64,000 nucleotides of DNA from Misgurnus anguillicaudatus (taxonomy: Eukaryota > Chordata > Actinopteri > Cypriniformes > Cobitidae), in assembly GCF_027580225.2 (NCBI RefSeq), contig NC_073361.2, forward strand, positions 28,672,501 to 28,736,500, in the 5' to 3' direction. Made by a program: the position numbers and the translations under genes. The notes under the pieces were generated by a model. It was not told the DNA's origin, made no database searches, and saw nothing but the letters and a program-made list of their open reading frames with translations. Below are positions 1-11,681 of this stretch, one piece after another (the stretch's first letter is position 1; each line of letters starts with the position of its first letter).

Positions 1-215
1 TGAGATACAACTATTTGAAAGTCTAGAATCTGATGGGTAAAACTTTCAGTCCTTGCAACACATTAATAAAGATAAATAAATTAACATATTTAGGGTAATG
101 CATTTACAAAATATCTTCATGGAACATAATCTTTACTTAATATCCTAATATTTTTGCCATAAAATTAATAACTTTGACCCATGTTGGCAACAAATATACC
201 GTGCTATATTGTGAA
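1..215 (+). repeat. Fragment of a cyprinid dispersed repeat (CCTGGACCACAAAA family)
   Basis: The text resembles the interior of a very common cyprinid interspersed repeat that I know from memory, including phrases such as ATATCTTCATGGAACAT and TTTGACCCATG. Two other fragments of the same family occur at about 40570-41440 (opposite orientation, split by an insertion) and 52431-52540. The window edge cuts this copy. No coding content. Confidence 0.6.
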
Positions 216-380
216 GGCCTTCTTCTCACATAAGATATTTTATGGCATACAGTATGGACTACTTTTATATTTTAGGTTTTGTATTCATTACCTTTTTACT
301 ATACTATATGTTAAATATTTCAAAGTATTTATTTTATTGTCTAGAAACAACAGATGTCTGTAAAAATTACTGTATTACGG

Positions 381-636
381 ACAGCTGTTTGCCAGGATCT
401 TACTGTAGATTTAAGTATATGTGATTTGCAAAGCATTCTGGGAACCAAAATCTAAATGAAACAAACAGAAAAAGATTAATGAGTATTTCTTGTTCCCAGA
501 ATGCTTTACATGAGGCTGTTACTTTATAGTTTTATTCTGTAAAGATAAAGACTTGTTAGTGTTTAATGTTCACTTAACTCTGAACGAACTGTTGCCACAT
601 GCATTTAAATCTACAGTAAATTACTGGCAAACAGCT
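381..636. repeat. Foldback (inverted-repeat) element with a second small hairpin inside
   Basis: About 34-36 bp near 381-416 (ACAGCTGTTTGCCAGG...) are repeated in inverted orientation at 603-636 with a handful of mismatches. Between them a second inverted pair, about 428-445 and 492-507, has core GCATTCTGGGAAC. This is the layout of a short non-autonomous foldback transposon, but I could not fix a target-site duplication. Confidence 0.55.
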
Positions 637-658
637 GCATAACTACAGCACTTTTTTA

Positions 659-1141
659 CAGTGAGCAGATGCGTTCACACCAGACGCGGAAGAGGCGTCA
701 AGCGAGAGTGATTTACATGTTAGGTCAATGCAAAGACGCGAATAGGCATCCTGCGGTGCGGTAAGCGCGGATTGCCGTTGCCGCGTGATCCGCGCAAGTT
801 GAAAAATCTGAACTTTGGTGGATTTTTGCGCCGTGTTAACCAATCAGGAGCTTGCTCTAGCAGTGACGTGATTACAGAAAAACAAAACGACAATGGAGGA
901 CAATCTTCATCGCTACATGATACATCTCCGTACATTTACAGAAATTAAAAGGATCTTGTTTGGAAGAAAGTGAGTTAGGAGGTCAATCAATCTGGTAAGT
1001 TTACTCAATTTGAGCTATATAAGCCCCTCCCATGACACGAATTACGCGTGAATGAAGCGAGTAAACTCAAACTCAAAATGTCCAACTATGCATGAATAGC
1101 GTGTTTTTGGTGCCTCTTCCGCGTCTGGTGTGAACGCACAG
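659..1141. mobile_element. PIF/Harbinger-like MITE, GCGTTCACACC-ended, TSD TTA
   Basis: The inverted ends GCGTTCACACCAGACGCGG and its complement lie just inside the two borders. TTA stands directly outside both (656-658 and 1142-1144), which fits the three-base TTA/TAA duplication of PIF/Harbinger elements. The left end has a few extra bases relative to the right. There is no transposase ORF. A diverged relative sits at 11682-12040, and three other elements here share the CACACC end motif. Confidence 0.75.
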
Positions 1142-1144
1142 TTA

Positions 1145-2511
1145 CAATTATATTTTATTGTATCCCCCCCCAAAAAAATATCAGTGTGAACTTTATCCCA
1201 GTTTACTCATTAAAAAGGACTTAAAGGACTTCTTATTTAGATTTGATAAAAACTAGTAAATCCTTTCCAAGAAAGTTTTTTATATCTGAACAAAGTACGC
1301 TATAAATTACACACCTAAGCCATCTGCGTCTATATAAAAGAAATAATGAATCTCTATTTTATTATAGGCTTCTGAAACAGTTCAGTTCAGAAATAATTAT
1401 ATTTGCAAATTGCTATACCTGGGACTAAAATTATTGTGATGCTTCTAACTGTTCTCATGGCAACATTATTACATAAACCATTCAATGTGACCTCACCAAA
1501 ATAATACAAGTGACTGATATGGGCTATTTCGCTTCTGTCACGATCTACAGGATTGAACACAAATCTACTGTCACCTTCAATAAAAAGAGTTCAGAGTATT
1601 AAACACCAGGTTGAAAAACAGCCATCAAAACAGCCTTTATCGATTTATAAAGCCTGTTTTTATACATTAAAAATGTATAACTTTGCATAAGGTATATACA
1701 TTTCTTTCACGCTTTGTTCCAAATGGAAAAAAGTATGAGAGAGCTGAGAGCTGACATACAAAAAGTGCCTATTGATAAGACCATTAGTATTGGCTTAAAA
1801 CTGTGCTAGAATGAATGAAGCCCATTGCCGACTGTCGTAAGCGGTGTGCCGTTGCCAGGGCAACCTTGTACCTCCATGTACTTGGTTGTTATCTGATGAG
1901 TGAACCCCGGTTGGCTACATGAGAAAGCACGCAGGGCTTTTTTCAAATTCAAGTGCTTTGAGGGCATAAATAATATCTGCAAGCGTATTCATCATGTCCA
2001 CTATTTGTCCATGACCTTGCAGTTTGTGAGCGGCACTCATTGTTCAGGACGTGCGTAATTAGAGGTCTAGATCTGAAGCGCATAAAGAATTTAAAAAGAG
2101 ACTTTCGATTCATCCGTAATGTGTGTTTAAGTGTGATAGTGCTCAAAGCTTCAAATCATTTTCACAAAGCCTACTATCAGAACAGGAAGGCCAAGTTTCG
2201 GCAATGCAAATGTAAAACTTTAATCCGACGGCTCTTATGATGTCCGTACGGTGTACTTGTTTATTTGCATTGTATTTATCCAATGTGTTTACAGAGATAA
2301 AATACATTTGAGTGAAAATCCTCTCTCTTTGTGGTGCTGGCGGGTGTTTACGAGTATTTTTTCTGTGACGATTTACCCTCAAATGTCAGAATTTGATTTA
2401 AGTGCAGGTAAAATAAACATTTTCCCATATCTATTTTAAGCCATTTTGAGTGTTTACCAAAATGTCAACTATATACATATGTAAACAATGCCTCTTCTCT
2501 TTTGTTCGTAA
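1145..2511. other. Gene-free interval
   Basis: AT-rich sequence with no convincing coding exon, RNA gene or bounded repeat. The ORFs here are short, lack known motifs and overlap one another on both strands, as expected by chance. Confidence 0.5.
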
Positions 2512-2519
2512 CAAATAAT

Positions 2520-4132
2520 TAGGGGTGTGACGAGACAATCCACGAGACGAGACGAGACACGAGATTGGGTTCACGAGACGAGACGATATTTTTACACTTT
2601 TTAAGAAACCCTCGATGATAAAATAAATGAATAAGAAACTGAAATCATGTTATTTTTAAATGTTTTAACTAATCAAGGACTGGCCCTAACAATTATTTTA
2701 CTAACTGATAATGACGTAATTTGTTATTTTTGGGTAATAAAAATAGACCCAAGTGAGCAGTACCCTTTAAAATTACATAATAACGAAGATGCAATAATAA
2801 TTGGTTCAAATAAAGTATTAAAACCAAGTTACATTAAACAACATTACATTAACAAACACATTACATTTGTGGTCTATAAATAAAAAGCATTATGTATATA
2901 TTATAACAAATGCCTGCAGGGGAGATAGTTGACTCGTCTCGCGGACGCTATCTTTACTTTTACTTTAGACGGAGAGAAACGCTTATTTTTTAGCCAAACA
3001 GTTTAAATCCATTTGAATATTTAATATACGTCCATTTCTTTATAATAGAAATGAACATGCAGACATTAAATCATGTAAACTCTGTGATGGTTTAATCTGC
3101 TGAGACTTCACATCTGACACTGATCACCAGACAAACACAATACGTCTCAGACTTCATACGAGCTCCCAAACGAACATTATTGGAAACCTAAACAAAAAAG
3201 CAAATGCAGTAAAAGGCAGAATATAATGCATGCACTGTAAGAGGCTAATTACACCAACCACGCTTTAAACGCTTGGAAACGCAAGGCGCGACGCACTGCC
3301 TTTTTAAAAAAAAGAGCAGTGCGAGTCGACGCGGCTTTTAATATTGCTAGGCAACCACCTAGTCAGCTGTCTTGTCAATCAAATATTGAAGCGTGCGCTC
3401 TTTTGCTGTTAACTGTCGTATTAGCAGAAACTTTAAAAATAGGGTGCTTGCTCTGACCTTGGTTGAGGGTGAGAGGTGCACAAACACGCAGGAGAGAGTG
3501 AGCGAGTGGAGTCCGGTTCTTCAAAGCAACTGTAAACTTCCCTCACCACAACGTAAGGCCCGCATCTCCCCTCATTCGAGTGGACAATGGAAAGACGCGA
3601 ATGACTTCGGGCGCTTCTCCGCTCTCAGCGTTCCTTCAAAGGCGCGTGCTGCGGCCGCCGGCAAAAACCGCAAGGCGCTCAGCGCGCATAAACAGTGCGC
3701 AAACGCTCCATGCCCATAGAATATCATTCAAAAAAAGCCTGCAACTGCCATAAACGCTTTTGGTGTAACTGGCCCCTAAAAGGGTCAAACAGAAAGCTGC
3801 ATCCTCCGGAGGTTGCATATGCAGGCTGCATACGTCATTAAGGTTTATTTTAGATCATTAACTGAGCATTACATTCGCAAGTCGTGAGCATATTACAACA
3901 ATTTGCGATTAACTAAATTATTAGTAAACTTTATAATTGTTAGTAGTCTCTAATAAGACAGTCTTTATGAAGTAAATGCAGTTTAAAAATGCGACCTCCG
4001 AAGGATGCAGTCTTTTATTTGAGAAACGGCCAGAATTTCACCTACACAAGAAATCTCGCGAGACACACTTAATCTCGCGATACATATTTAATCTCGCAAG
4101 ATCTCGTCGCACGAGATCTCGTCACACCCCTA
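2520..4132. mobile_element. Non-autonomous hAT element (TAGGGGTGTGACGAGA ends), 8-bp TSD
   Basis: The ends TAGGGGTGTGACGAGA and its near complement GTCACACCCCTA face each other. The exact duplicate CAAATAAT flanks the element at 2512-2519 and 4133-4140. An 8-bp duplication and T/A-GGG ends are hallmarks of hAT elements. Both ends are rich in CGAGA/TCTCG motifs. The interior has no transposase, and a separate MITE (3241-3776) is nested inside it. Confidence 0.88.
3241..3776. mobile_element. PIF/Harbinger-like MITE nested in the hAT element, TSD TAA
   Basis: Its body is closely similar to 40807-41339 (shared AACGCAAGGCGCGACGCACT and much of the following 400 bases). It ends with inverted TTACACC motifs and is flanked by TAA at 3238-3240 and 3777-3779. 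It is 536 bp long and non-coding. It lies entirely inside the 2520-4132 hAT element, so it inserted later. The 3393-3719 ORF through it is an accident of its GC-rich body. Confidence 0.78.
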
Positions 4133-4140
4133 CAAATAAT

Positions 4141-4814
4141 ACATGACTAAATTGAAAATAATTTTTAAAGCAGACCGCACATATTCAACACCCCACCATC
4201 CGCCCCTGTAACCATAAAATATCACACTGAATTGCTTGTAATAATTACCATTAATTATATAACCACTATAGCATTCATTAGAATAACACATTTAGAAATT
4301 AAATAAAAAATGAGACATCACGCAGGTTTTATATTGTACAGTAAACACAACCGCATTAAGATATAAAAATTGTCATAAACAAGAAAATGAAGGCATTATA
4401 ACAGTGAATAGTTATTGTTAACTGTCGTTTAAGCACCAAAAGCTGCTGCAATTATAATGATAATTTCCATGCATTTAAGCAGATGCTGAAGAACGCACAA
4501 AAACATGTGCAGATAAGCCCTGACAGAGACGATTTCTGATGTCAATGATTACCCACTGAGAATACAGACCATCTTATCACAGTAAATACCATTGATGGCA
4601 ATGATTCAGTACATAATGTGAGCTTCTCCATCCCCCCAAAGCTACAGACCTAAAATCATTATTTCTGCAGCAAGCGCTATGAACCTTAACACTCGAAGGA
4701 CTGTTTCACTAAACTTAACTCTGCAAAAATGTATAAAGGGGGCAGGGGCAAACTGCCCAATTTAGGTTTACTGTATCTTTGACAGGTCAGCAGTCATTAA
4801 CGATTTTAAACTTT
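4141..4814. other. Gene-free interval
   Basis: AT-rich unique-looking DNA. I see no exon, RNA gene or bounded mobile element before the CA microsatellite at its right end. Confidence 0.5.
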
Positions 4815-4845
<31 letters not shown>

Positions 4846-4848
<3 letters not shown>

Positions 4849-5625
4849 TAGACTTAACTGTAATTTCTACAGTTACTTACCACAAAATGGCCAGTAAAAT
4901 AACATTTTCCAGTTCATTACTATAATATGCATTGTATTATGGGTATTAACATTTCCTTTACAGTGATTTACTGTAGGTTTTGAATTTCTGGTAGACTGCT
5001 GTAAAACAACAGCTGTAGTGCTACTGTAGTTAAATAAAAAACAGTGTTATAAAAGCATATAAAAAGGACAATTAAAATATATCTATGAAATGAAATACAT
5101 TTTATTTGTTATGCTTTTAGCAGTGAAGCAAATTTCAAAATGTGAATTGTTTTTCAGCAGTGTAAATAATTTATTGAGAATTGTAGATTCTTGTAGAAAC
5201 AAGAAAGGGACTATGGATAAATGCTTGACCGTCAAATTTGAATTTGACCTCAAGACTTCAAAACGCCAAGATTTCGCTCCTTGGAGTGTCGGGAGAGTGA
5301 CAGAAGAGGCTACTTGGGAAGTGTAGAGTAACTTTTATCAAGGCAATATATTTGTAATGTGGTAGTGTTACGGACGTATGACACGGATGACCCGGGTTCG
5401 ATTCCCCTTCAAGGCAATATATTTGTAATGTGGTAGTGTTACGGACGTATGACACGGGTGACCCGGGTTCGGTTCCCCTTCAAGGCAATATATTTTTTAA
5501 AACTAGGTTACAGTAAGGGTATTATACTGTAAAATGGAACTGCAGCAAAGACATCATACTGTAAAAAACATGTACAGTTATGGTACTGTAAATACCGCAT
5601 ATATACAATAAAAAAAAGTCTAACC
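4846..5625. mobile_element. ACTGTAA-rich foldback element inserted in a CA microsatellite
   Basis: The inverted ends GTTAGACTT (left) and AAGTCTAAC (right) enclose a body full of ACTGTAA/TTACAGT motifs. CA dinucleotide runs lie on both sides (4815-4845 and about 5629-5642), suggesting insertion into one CA tract. No coding capacity. It contains the 71-bp tandem repeat at 5339-5492. Confidence 0.55.
5339..5492 (+). repeat. 71-bp tandem duplication with a tRNA-B-box-like motif
   Basis: Two full copies of a 71-bp unit start at 5339 and 5410, and a partial third starts at 5481 (CAAGGCAATATA). Each unit ends with GGGTTCGATTCCCC or GGGTTCGGTTCCCC, a good match to the internal B box of tRNA promoters (GGTTCGANNCC). 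The unit length is close to tRNA length, but the T-stem and acceptor stem do not pair well, so this looks like a decayed tRNA-like or SINE-head fragment rather than a functional tRNA gene. Confidence 0.7.
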
Positions 5626-5707
5626 GTGCACACACACACACAGTAGCGACACTACTCACTTAACTAGAAAATGTAGTTGAGTTACTTTAAAACCAGTGTA
5701 GCTTTAA

Positions 5708-6288
5708 AAGGACACCACTTTTTTGAAAATATGCTCATTTTCAGCTCCACTAGAGTTAAACATTTAAATTTTACTGTTTTGGAATCCATTCAGCTGATCT
5801 CCTGGTCTGGCGGTACCACTTTTAGCATTGATTAGCATTCCGACTTAATAATGAAGGACTTTGCTGACGTACCATGGCTGCTGGAGGCGCAATGATATTA
5901 CACAGTGCCGGAAAATAGTCCCCTGAAATGAATTCAGTTTCCAAGGGGATTACTTTCAGGTGCTGCGTAATATCATTGTGCCTCCTGCAGCCATGTCACG
6001 GCTGCAAAGTTCTTGATTATTACGCCAGAATGAGAATATAGTTCCTAACCATATCGACCTTAAAAATCGCAACTTTTAATTTTCCGTCGGTCTTAGTACA
6101 CAATGTAACTACAGAAGTCAAGGTTATTTTTGAGCGCGATGTTAATGGCCTAATCAGATTTAATGGACTGTGCTAAGCTGTGCTAAAAGTGGTACCACCA
6201 GACCCAGAGATCAGCTGAATCGATTGCAAAATGTTAAAAATCTAATATTTAACTCTAGGGGAGCTTTAAAAGAAAGTGGAGTGTCCCT
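5708..6288. mobile_element. TTAA-flanked MITE (AGGGACACTCCACTTT family)
   Basis: TTAA stands outside both ends (5704-5707 and 6289-6292). The ends are inverted copies (AAGGACACCACTTTTTT against AAAGTGGAGTGTCCCT), followed by inverted CTAGAGTTAAA/TTAACTCTAG segments and inverted GGTACCACTTTTAGCA. Near the middle GCGCAATGATATTAC pairs with GTAATATCATTGTGC. I recognise this as a widespread cyprinid foldback family. The TTAA target suggests piggyBac-type mobilisation; that is inference. Confidence 0.82.
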
Positions 6289-6544
6289 TTAATAGTAGTT
6301 AAATACTTTTTTCAGCAAGTAGCGCGACCAGACGTTGTACCTCCTCCGCAAAGCATTTTAGCAGGGGACTGACTGAGCACAGCAGCGTCGTCGTCTTTTC
6401 TTAGATCACAAACTCAAATTGTTTATTACTGACATCTACTGTTCTGTCACGCATCTTTGCGGGGGTCGTCTTATAATAATGTACAGAAAGTGCAGGAGTA
6501 AAGTCGAAAGACTCATTATTATTTCCGTGGTAGAGCAAGGCATG

Positions 6545-6778
6545 ATGGCAGAATCTGAAGATATAGAGATTAATTGCCCATGGCCATATTTGTCGAAGTT
6601 CATGTTTCATAAAGAAACAAACAAACAAACAGTAAAGCTTACGAATTCATACGTAATCAAACCAAAGATTTGTCTGTCTGGGTCAAAGACTTCTGGCACA
6701 TACAAGTTAGTAATCGCCATTTTAAAAATGAATCTTTCCACTTTATTGCTTTGTTTTTCCCATTATTTCAAAATCTAA
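6545..6778 (+). pseudogene. Decayed N-terminus of a hAT (BED-finger) transposase
   Basis: The frame starting at 6545 opens MAESEDIEINCPWPYLSKF and continues to a stop at 6778. The acidic start followed by PWPYL resembles the N-terminal region of fish hAT transposases, just ahead of the BED zinc finger. The cysteine pair and histidines of the finger are not intact, and no downstream catalytic (RNase-H-like) domain is present before the hAT insertion at 6868. It is therefore a fragment, probably of the element bounded at about 5641 and 10332. The assignment rests on a short motif. Confidence 0.4.
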
Positions 6779-7348
6779 TCTGTCCTGCCACAGTTTTGGA
6801 ACACTTATACTGTGTTTTTACCACTGTTTATGCATCTGCCAATTAAACAAAAAAAGAAAGCCAGATATAGTGCTGTGTTCAAAATATCGATACGACGATA
6901 CATCGTCATGGACGCCTGACGATGCGCGCATCGATACAGCACCTTCCGTAACGATTCGGATGCACTTTTGAAAGTAACGTGACGAATTGCTGTTGATCTA
7001 TAATCCATATGGAAAGGACGCATGTGTCCCGCGGAGTACGTAGAGTTAAAGGTAGCGGGGTATACTTTCACTTTGCGTGTCTGTCTCGCTGGCGCACGTG
7101 TCTGCATAGTGAGCACTCTCTCTAACGCATGCGCGCATTTAAGTCAATGTGTTCAGTATGAAGGCGCAGATATCTTAGCCTATACTACTGCAAAGGGCTT
7201 TATTAGCCACGCTTTTATAAAACAGTACTAACGCATTTGAGAAGAAACACGACAAAGATTTGCATGTGAAAAGTGAACGTCTAGAGAAGAGATAAAGAGC
7301 TACTTCAAACTATAGCTGTCACATTAATAATCTGATTTCTATTAAATA

Positions 7349-9327
7349 CACTGTAAAAAATAAATTGTTGGCTCAATGAATTATTTTTTAGTAACTAGTT
7401 CCACAGAAATTCTACGTTCACTCAATTTCTGACTCCAAAGTGTTACCTGGATTGATGTTTTTTAGTTGGCCCAATCTTGACTCAAATATAAAAAAGTATG
7501 TTGGCTCAATTAGCTTTATAGTTCATTCAACTAAAATGTTTTAATCAGTTGAATTTACAGCAAAGACTCTGTCAATTAAAATTTAAGTATTTACTCAATG
7601 TTTTATGTGTTACTTCAATTAATATTTATTATTTTAATAAACTTTTTAAAATTATTTATCAAATAATTTATGCTGGAGTTGTTAACAAATAATTAACTTC
7701 AGTCACATAAAAACAAAAGCTTTATTCACTTATCATACAGACTGAACATACAGAATTAAGTCTTTTTAGAAGGCAAAACACTCCAAAAAGCATTCCAGTC
7801 GCAAAACACTCCAAAAAGCATTCCAGTCAGTCAGAACATCTCCAGAACCATTTAGAAGAACTTTCACCATGTGTCCCTCTGGTCTGCCTTTCCATCATCA
7901 CCGCTCTGGTTTGATAAACAGAAGAATATAAATACACACACACATACATAAATACATGTTTAATATAAAGCTTAACGGTGAAAGACTTTAACGTTATAAC
8001 GTTACCCTAAAATTGCCAAATTTCCCTCAGACATCACACGTAATTGAATGAAACACTATTGGGCAGTTTTCTCGGACAGGGCTTATTACTGACTAAAATA
8101 CTGACATCTCTTAACATATGAGTGCTATTGTTTTGTCTCAAAATGCACGCCAGTATTGTTTTTTATAAGGTTTGTTTGTAGAAATGTCCCAATTATAATT
8201 AAGACGGAGTCCTAAACCCTGTCCGGTAATCTTAACTAAAATAGCTCCACTTTAACTCGGACACATAACATAACACACCTTTATATAACTTACATCTTTA
8301 CAAAAACGTCGAGTATTTGCGTCTTTGCCAATTAATATAGTCTAAAATTAACATTTATTTACAAACACTTACCTGACGTGAACTTGAGGAAACGGCTGAT
8401 GACTTGTGTCGTTGTGGGATACAGTGAGTGATTCCAGCTGTTATGTGCGGATTGATCTCAGATGAAATGACCTGTGATTCAGATCCTTCCGAGTTAAGTT
8501 AAGACATTTTAAATTAAAAACTCACGCACATACTACTGTACATACACACACGTGCGCGAGCGGGTCGCGCGCACGCGGCGCGCACACGGGTACACACACG
8601 GGTATATTTAGAAGTTTTATTTAAGATTGTTATGATATTGGGACTATTTCTCCACCCGCTCCTTCAGCTCTGAAGTTCAAATTCACATGCAGTCCGGTTA
8701 TAACAAATGTAAAAGATATGAAACATCACTCAACATCGATATCAATTAAGTGCAATTCTAAAATGTGATTTAAAACATAACCCTTTCATTAGTATGAGAA
8801 ATTAAAATGAATTAAATCACGTCTAAATGCCACAGAGATATCAGAGCCAGCAGTCGATTTCTGATGGGCTTGCCGAGGAGAGGCTGCGCTGGGCGGGGTG
8901 TGAGTGCTTGAGCGACGGTGATTTTCTGGAGCTCATCTCCGTCCGAAAGTTTTCGAGCACATTTTTAAATAGACGCTATCTTTATTAACCGACCGCAGAT
9001 TTAAACTTAAAGCACATACATTCACGCCTGAACAACTCTTACAATTACATTTTGTGACCAAATAACAGTAATATTATGAGCATTTTGTTGTCAGGAACAT
9101 AGCTGTCATAAGTCCACATATTCACCAGATTTGTCTTAATTAGTTCAGTCAACATAGCCATTCTGAATGTTGACTGAATTTGAAAATAACCATTCATTTA
9201 ATATTTTAAACACAGATTTATCTAGACTTAAAATAATATGTCTTCTCAACTAGCTCAAACAAAAAAATTGGTTAAACTTGTATATTTTTGCCCGTCCAAC
9301 ATTTCATTAATTGGATTTTTTACAGTG
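7349..9327. mobile_element. TA-flanked element with CACTGTAAAAAAT ends
   Basis: The perfect 13-bp inverted ends CACTGTAAAAAAT and ATTTTTTACAGTG are flanked by TA (7347-7348 and 9328-9329), the signature expected for a Tc1/mariner-like or similar TA-targeting element. It is 1979 bp long, inside the hAT element. Just inside both ends are TTGGCTCAA/TTCAACT-like stretches. The centre contains a GC-rich, CpG-rich patch around 8540-8600, and a 29-bp direct duplication is seen near 7774-7828. No transposase ORF. Confidence 0.75.
8063..8230. mobile_element. Diverged MITE (GGACAGGGCTTA family)
   Basis: The inverted GGACAGGG/CCCTGTCC ends enclose a body sharing phrases such as ATTGTTTTGTCTC and GCCAGTA with the better copy at 53660-53916. 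This copy is decayed and lies inside the 7349-9327 element. Confidence 0.55.
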
Positions 9328-9727
9328 TAGTATTAACTCGGACTGCATGTTTTGGATATATTCATAGATGTATAATAATGAGAGAAGAGTAAGGCACCAT
9401 CTTTGTAAAACTGCTTTTAAAAAAACATTAAGTTAAGTACTAACTCTGGGATTTTAAGTATTTCTAATAGCTAATAAATGAATGGCAAACACACACAACT
9501 GTTACAACACTGCTTATTCAATGTACAATAAAAGGATAATAATAAAAATATAATAATAATGTTACTAAATTCTGAACAAAAAGTAATTCAAAATAGTCTT
9601 GTATCGTGATGCGCATCGGATCGGGGCCCTTGTATCGGGATACGTATCGTATCGGGGAATTGTTGGCGATACACAGCCCTAGCCAGATATAACTTAATTA
9701 TAATAAGTATGTAAATATTTTTTTATT

Positions 9728-9729
<2 letters not shown>

Positions 9730-9824
<95 letters not shown>

Positions 9825-9860
9825 CATAATAATAAAATAATAATTATAATTATTATTATA

Positions 9861-9928
<68 letters not shown>
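9730..9928. repeat. Compound microsatellite (AC)n then (ATT)n
   Basis: About 90 bp of uninterrupted AC dinucleotides (9730-9819) are followed by an ATA/ATT-rich bridge and about 100 bp of ATT trinucleotides. The minus-strand ORF across it, all isoleucine and then Cys-Val, is an artefact of the repeat. Confidence 0.97.
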
Positions 9929-10332
9929 CAATTCAAGTATAATTATATCGGGCTAAAATAAGTGTTTCTACATCATTTAAAATTTGTTTTTTTGCTTTAT
10001 GGTTTTCTTTTTTTATGCTTATTCGTTGTAAATTTTAAGGACTGTTAGTTTTAAATATATTTTTGTATTTCACAAACTAAAACAATACTGAAATCATAAT
10101 TGTATTACATTAGGTTACATATGTTTTAAGAAAAGGATTTAAAACATAAAAACTCAGTTATTCATAATAGCATCATTGTAAAAACAATAAGTTTTAATGT
10201 AGCTAGCTACTTTTTAATAGTAACTTGTAGTGTTACTTTTTCAGATGAGTAGCTTGGCTGTAGTTTAACTACTTTAGCTGATAAGTTGCTTGTAGCTTAT
10301 CTAACTACAGTTTCAATAGCTTCCCCAACACT

Positions 10333-11245
10333 GGTTGTCATTAGGCAAATGCTTATTGAATTGACTTTCTAATTAGAATAATACAGCCAGACACAATAAA
10401 TAAATACATGGATTAATCTAATGCATTAGCAAGTAGCATTCATTTCTAAAACTGCTAAAACATTTACATTTTTTAAAAGTAAAATTGATGGCAACCACAG
10501 CTGCCTAACAAAAAACACATACTGAAGGCATAAATTACCTAAGAGGTAATAAACTAGGCATTGGCAGGTGTTAAATTGTGCAATATAGTAATGCATTATG
10601 CCTTAAATTATTATTGATGTAAGGAGATCTCAATTACATAGAGAATAATGTTGCCATTCTAACTTGAGGTTATTAGATATTTAGAAAGTGATGTAAACGT
10701 GTCCTTGATTCCCAGAACAAGATACAGTACACCTACTACAGATTACATTCAAGGTAAGACCATTAGCCTTTCTGAACTCATTCAACTATAGACATCAGAG
10801 AAAAAAAAAACTGCAGTAGGTTCGGATCACTGGTTACAAGGATACATCTTTAAACATTCATTTCATGAATGCAAAACTCAAGTTGTATCTAGATGACAGA
10901 TATATTCTAACCTTTATTAATTAACTTAACCTTGCTGGCGACAAAGCTATAACTTCTGAACCTTTTTAAATTATTATTGCCTTCTTTTCACCTCGAGATC
11001 CTTATTACATCATCAGAAATGACTCTCGTTTCACACACCAATGGAGCGTATACATGGTTCATTGAAAATTTCAAACTTTCTTAGATTGAGAAAATAGGCA
11101 CAAGAACCCATTTTTACGGATGTGGACCTGGTGTGATTCAAACAATTATTAGCACCCTGTTACAGCATGTCTTCCCCTGACTGAATATTCCCGCATAACT
11201 GATGGCTTTCAAAGCATAACAAGTCTCAAAAGCACGTAATTTGTC
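10333..11245. other. Gene-free interval
   Basis: AT-rich DNA without a supportable exon or bounded element. A run of adenines near 10800 is the only simple-sequence feature. Confidence 0.5.
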
Positions 11246-11248
11246 TTA

Positions 11249-11520
11249 TTGTGCTTTCACACCGCTACCGGCAAGAGCATCAAAGTGGCCGGAAGTCATT
11301 CGATGTTCAATGAGAGACGGCGGCGAGCTCTGGCAAGCAACAGCGCGGTGCGTCATGTCTGGTGTGAGAAACGTTCAGCAGCGAACAATCGGAAGGTGGA
11401 AACCTCTGCTTGAGAGGATTTCAGGGAATGCATTCAAGCGTAAGAGCGTCCATTACACTTTTTTGCAGGGCAGCCAGAGCTTTTATTGACGCTCTTGCCG
11501 GTGGCGGTGTGAAAGCACAG
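11249..11520. mobile_element. PIF/Harbinger-like MITE (TGTGCTTTCACACCG ends), TSD TTA
   Basis: The inverted ends TGTGCTTTCACACCGCTACC and its near complement, with GGCAAGAGC/GCTCTTGCC just inside, are flanked by TTA at 11246-11248 and 11521-11523. The element is 272 bp, GC-rich and non-coding; the ORF inside it is incidental. Confidence 0.78.
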
Positions 11521-11681
11521 TTACAGCATTCTTACTACGAAAACATGACAAATATTCCATAATTTATAACTTTTAATAACTTTGTTCAGCTGAACTCAAA
11601 GTTTGTTTCATAAAAATATTCAATCCGGATCTCACAGGAATGTATTTTATGTGTATGTATTATCAGTTGGGCTAACTCTTA

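Larger units (their letters stand above)
6868..9681. mobile_element. hAT element with TATCGATAC ends, 8-bp TSD
   Basis: The exact 8-bp duplicate GCCAGATA occurs at 6860-6867 and 9682-9689. The element opens TAGTGCTGTGTTC and closes ACACAGCCCTA, with GATACGACGATACATCG near the left end and CGTATCGTATCGG near the right end. Total length is 2814 bp, of which about 1980 bp is a later TA-flanked insertion (7349-9327). No transposase is visible, so it is non-autonomous. Confidence 0.87.
5641..10332. mobile_element. Possible large hAT remnant hosting several insertions
   Basis: The left part (CAGTAGCGACACTAC...) and right end (...CTTCCCCAACACTG) resemble the two ends of a fish hAT family known for CAGTG...CACTG ends and many GTAGTTA/TAACTAC motifs. 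Between them lies a fragment of a BED-type hAT transposase (6545-6778). The piece is interrupted by a TTAA MITE (5708-6288), a complete hAT (6868-9681) and a long microsatellite. I could not find its 8-bp duplication, so the limits are tentative. Confidence 0.35.

Noticed and set aside
5339..5480. A functional tRNA gene
   Set aside because: Only the B-box region is convincing; stems do not pair and there is no recognisable anticodon arm.
4815..5642. Matching CA runs at both ends as terminal repeats of the element
   Set aside because: They are direct, not inverted, and are better explained as one microsatellite split by the insertion.
6805..7116. 103-codon minus ORF and its plus-strand neighbour 7022-7231
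   Set aside because: They straddle the border of the 6868-9681 hAT element and show no domain.
9698..9931. 77-codon ORF with poly-isoleucine and Cys-Val repeats
   Set aside because: Direct translation of the (ATT)n and (AC)n microsatellites.
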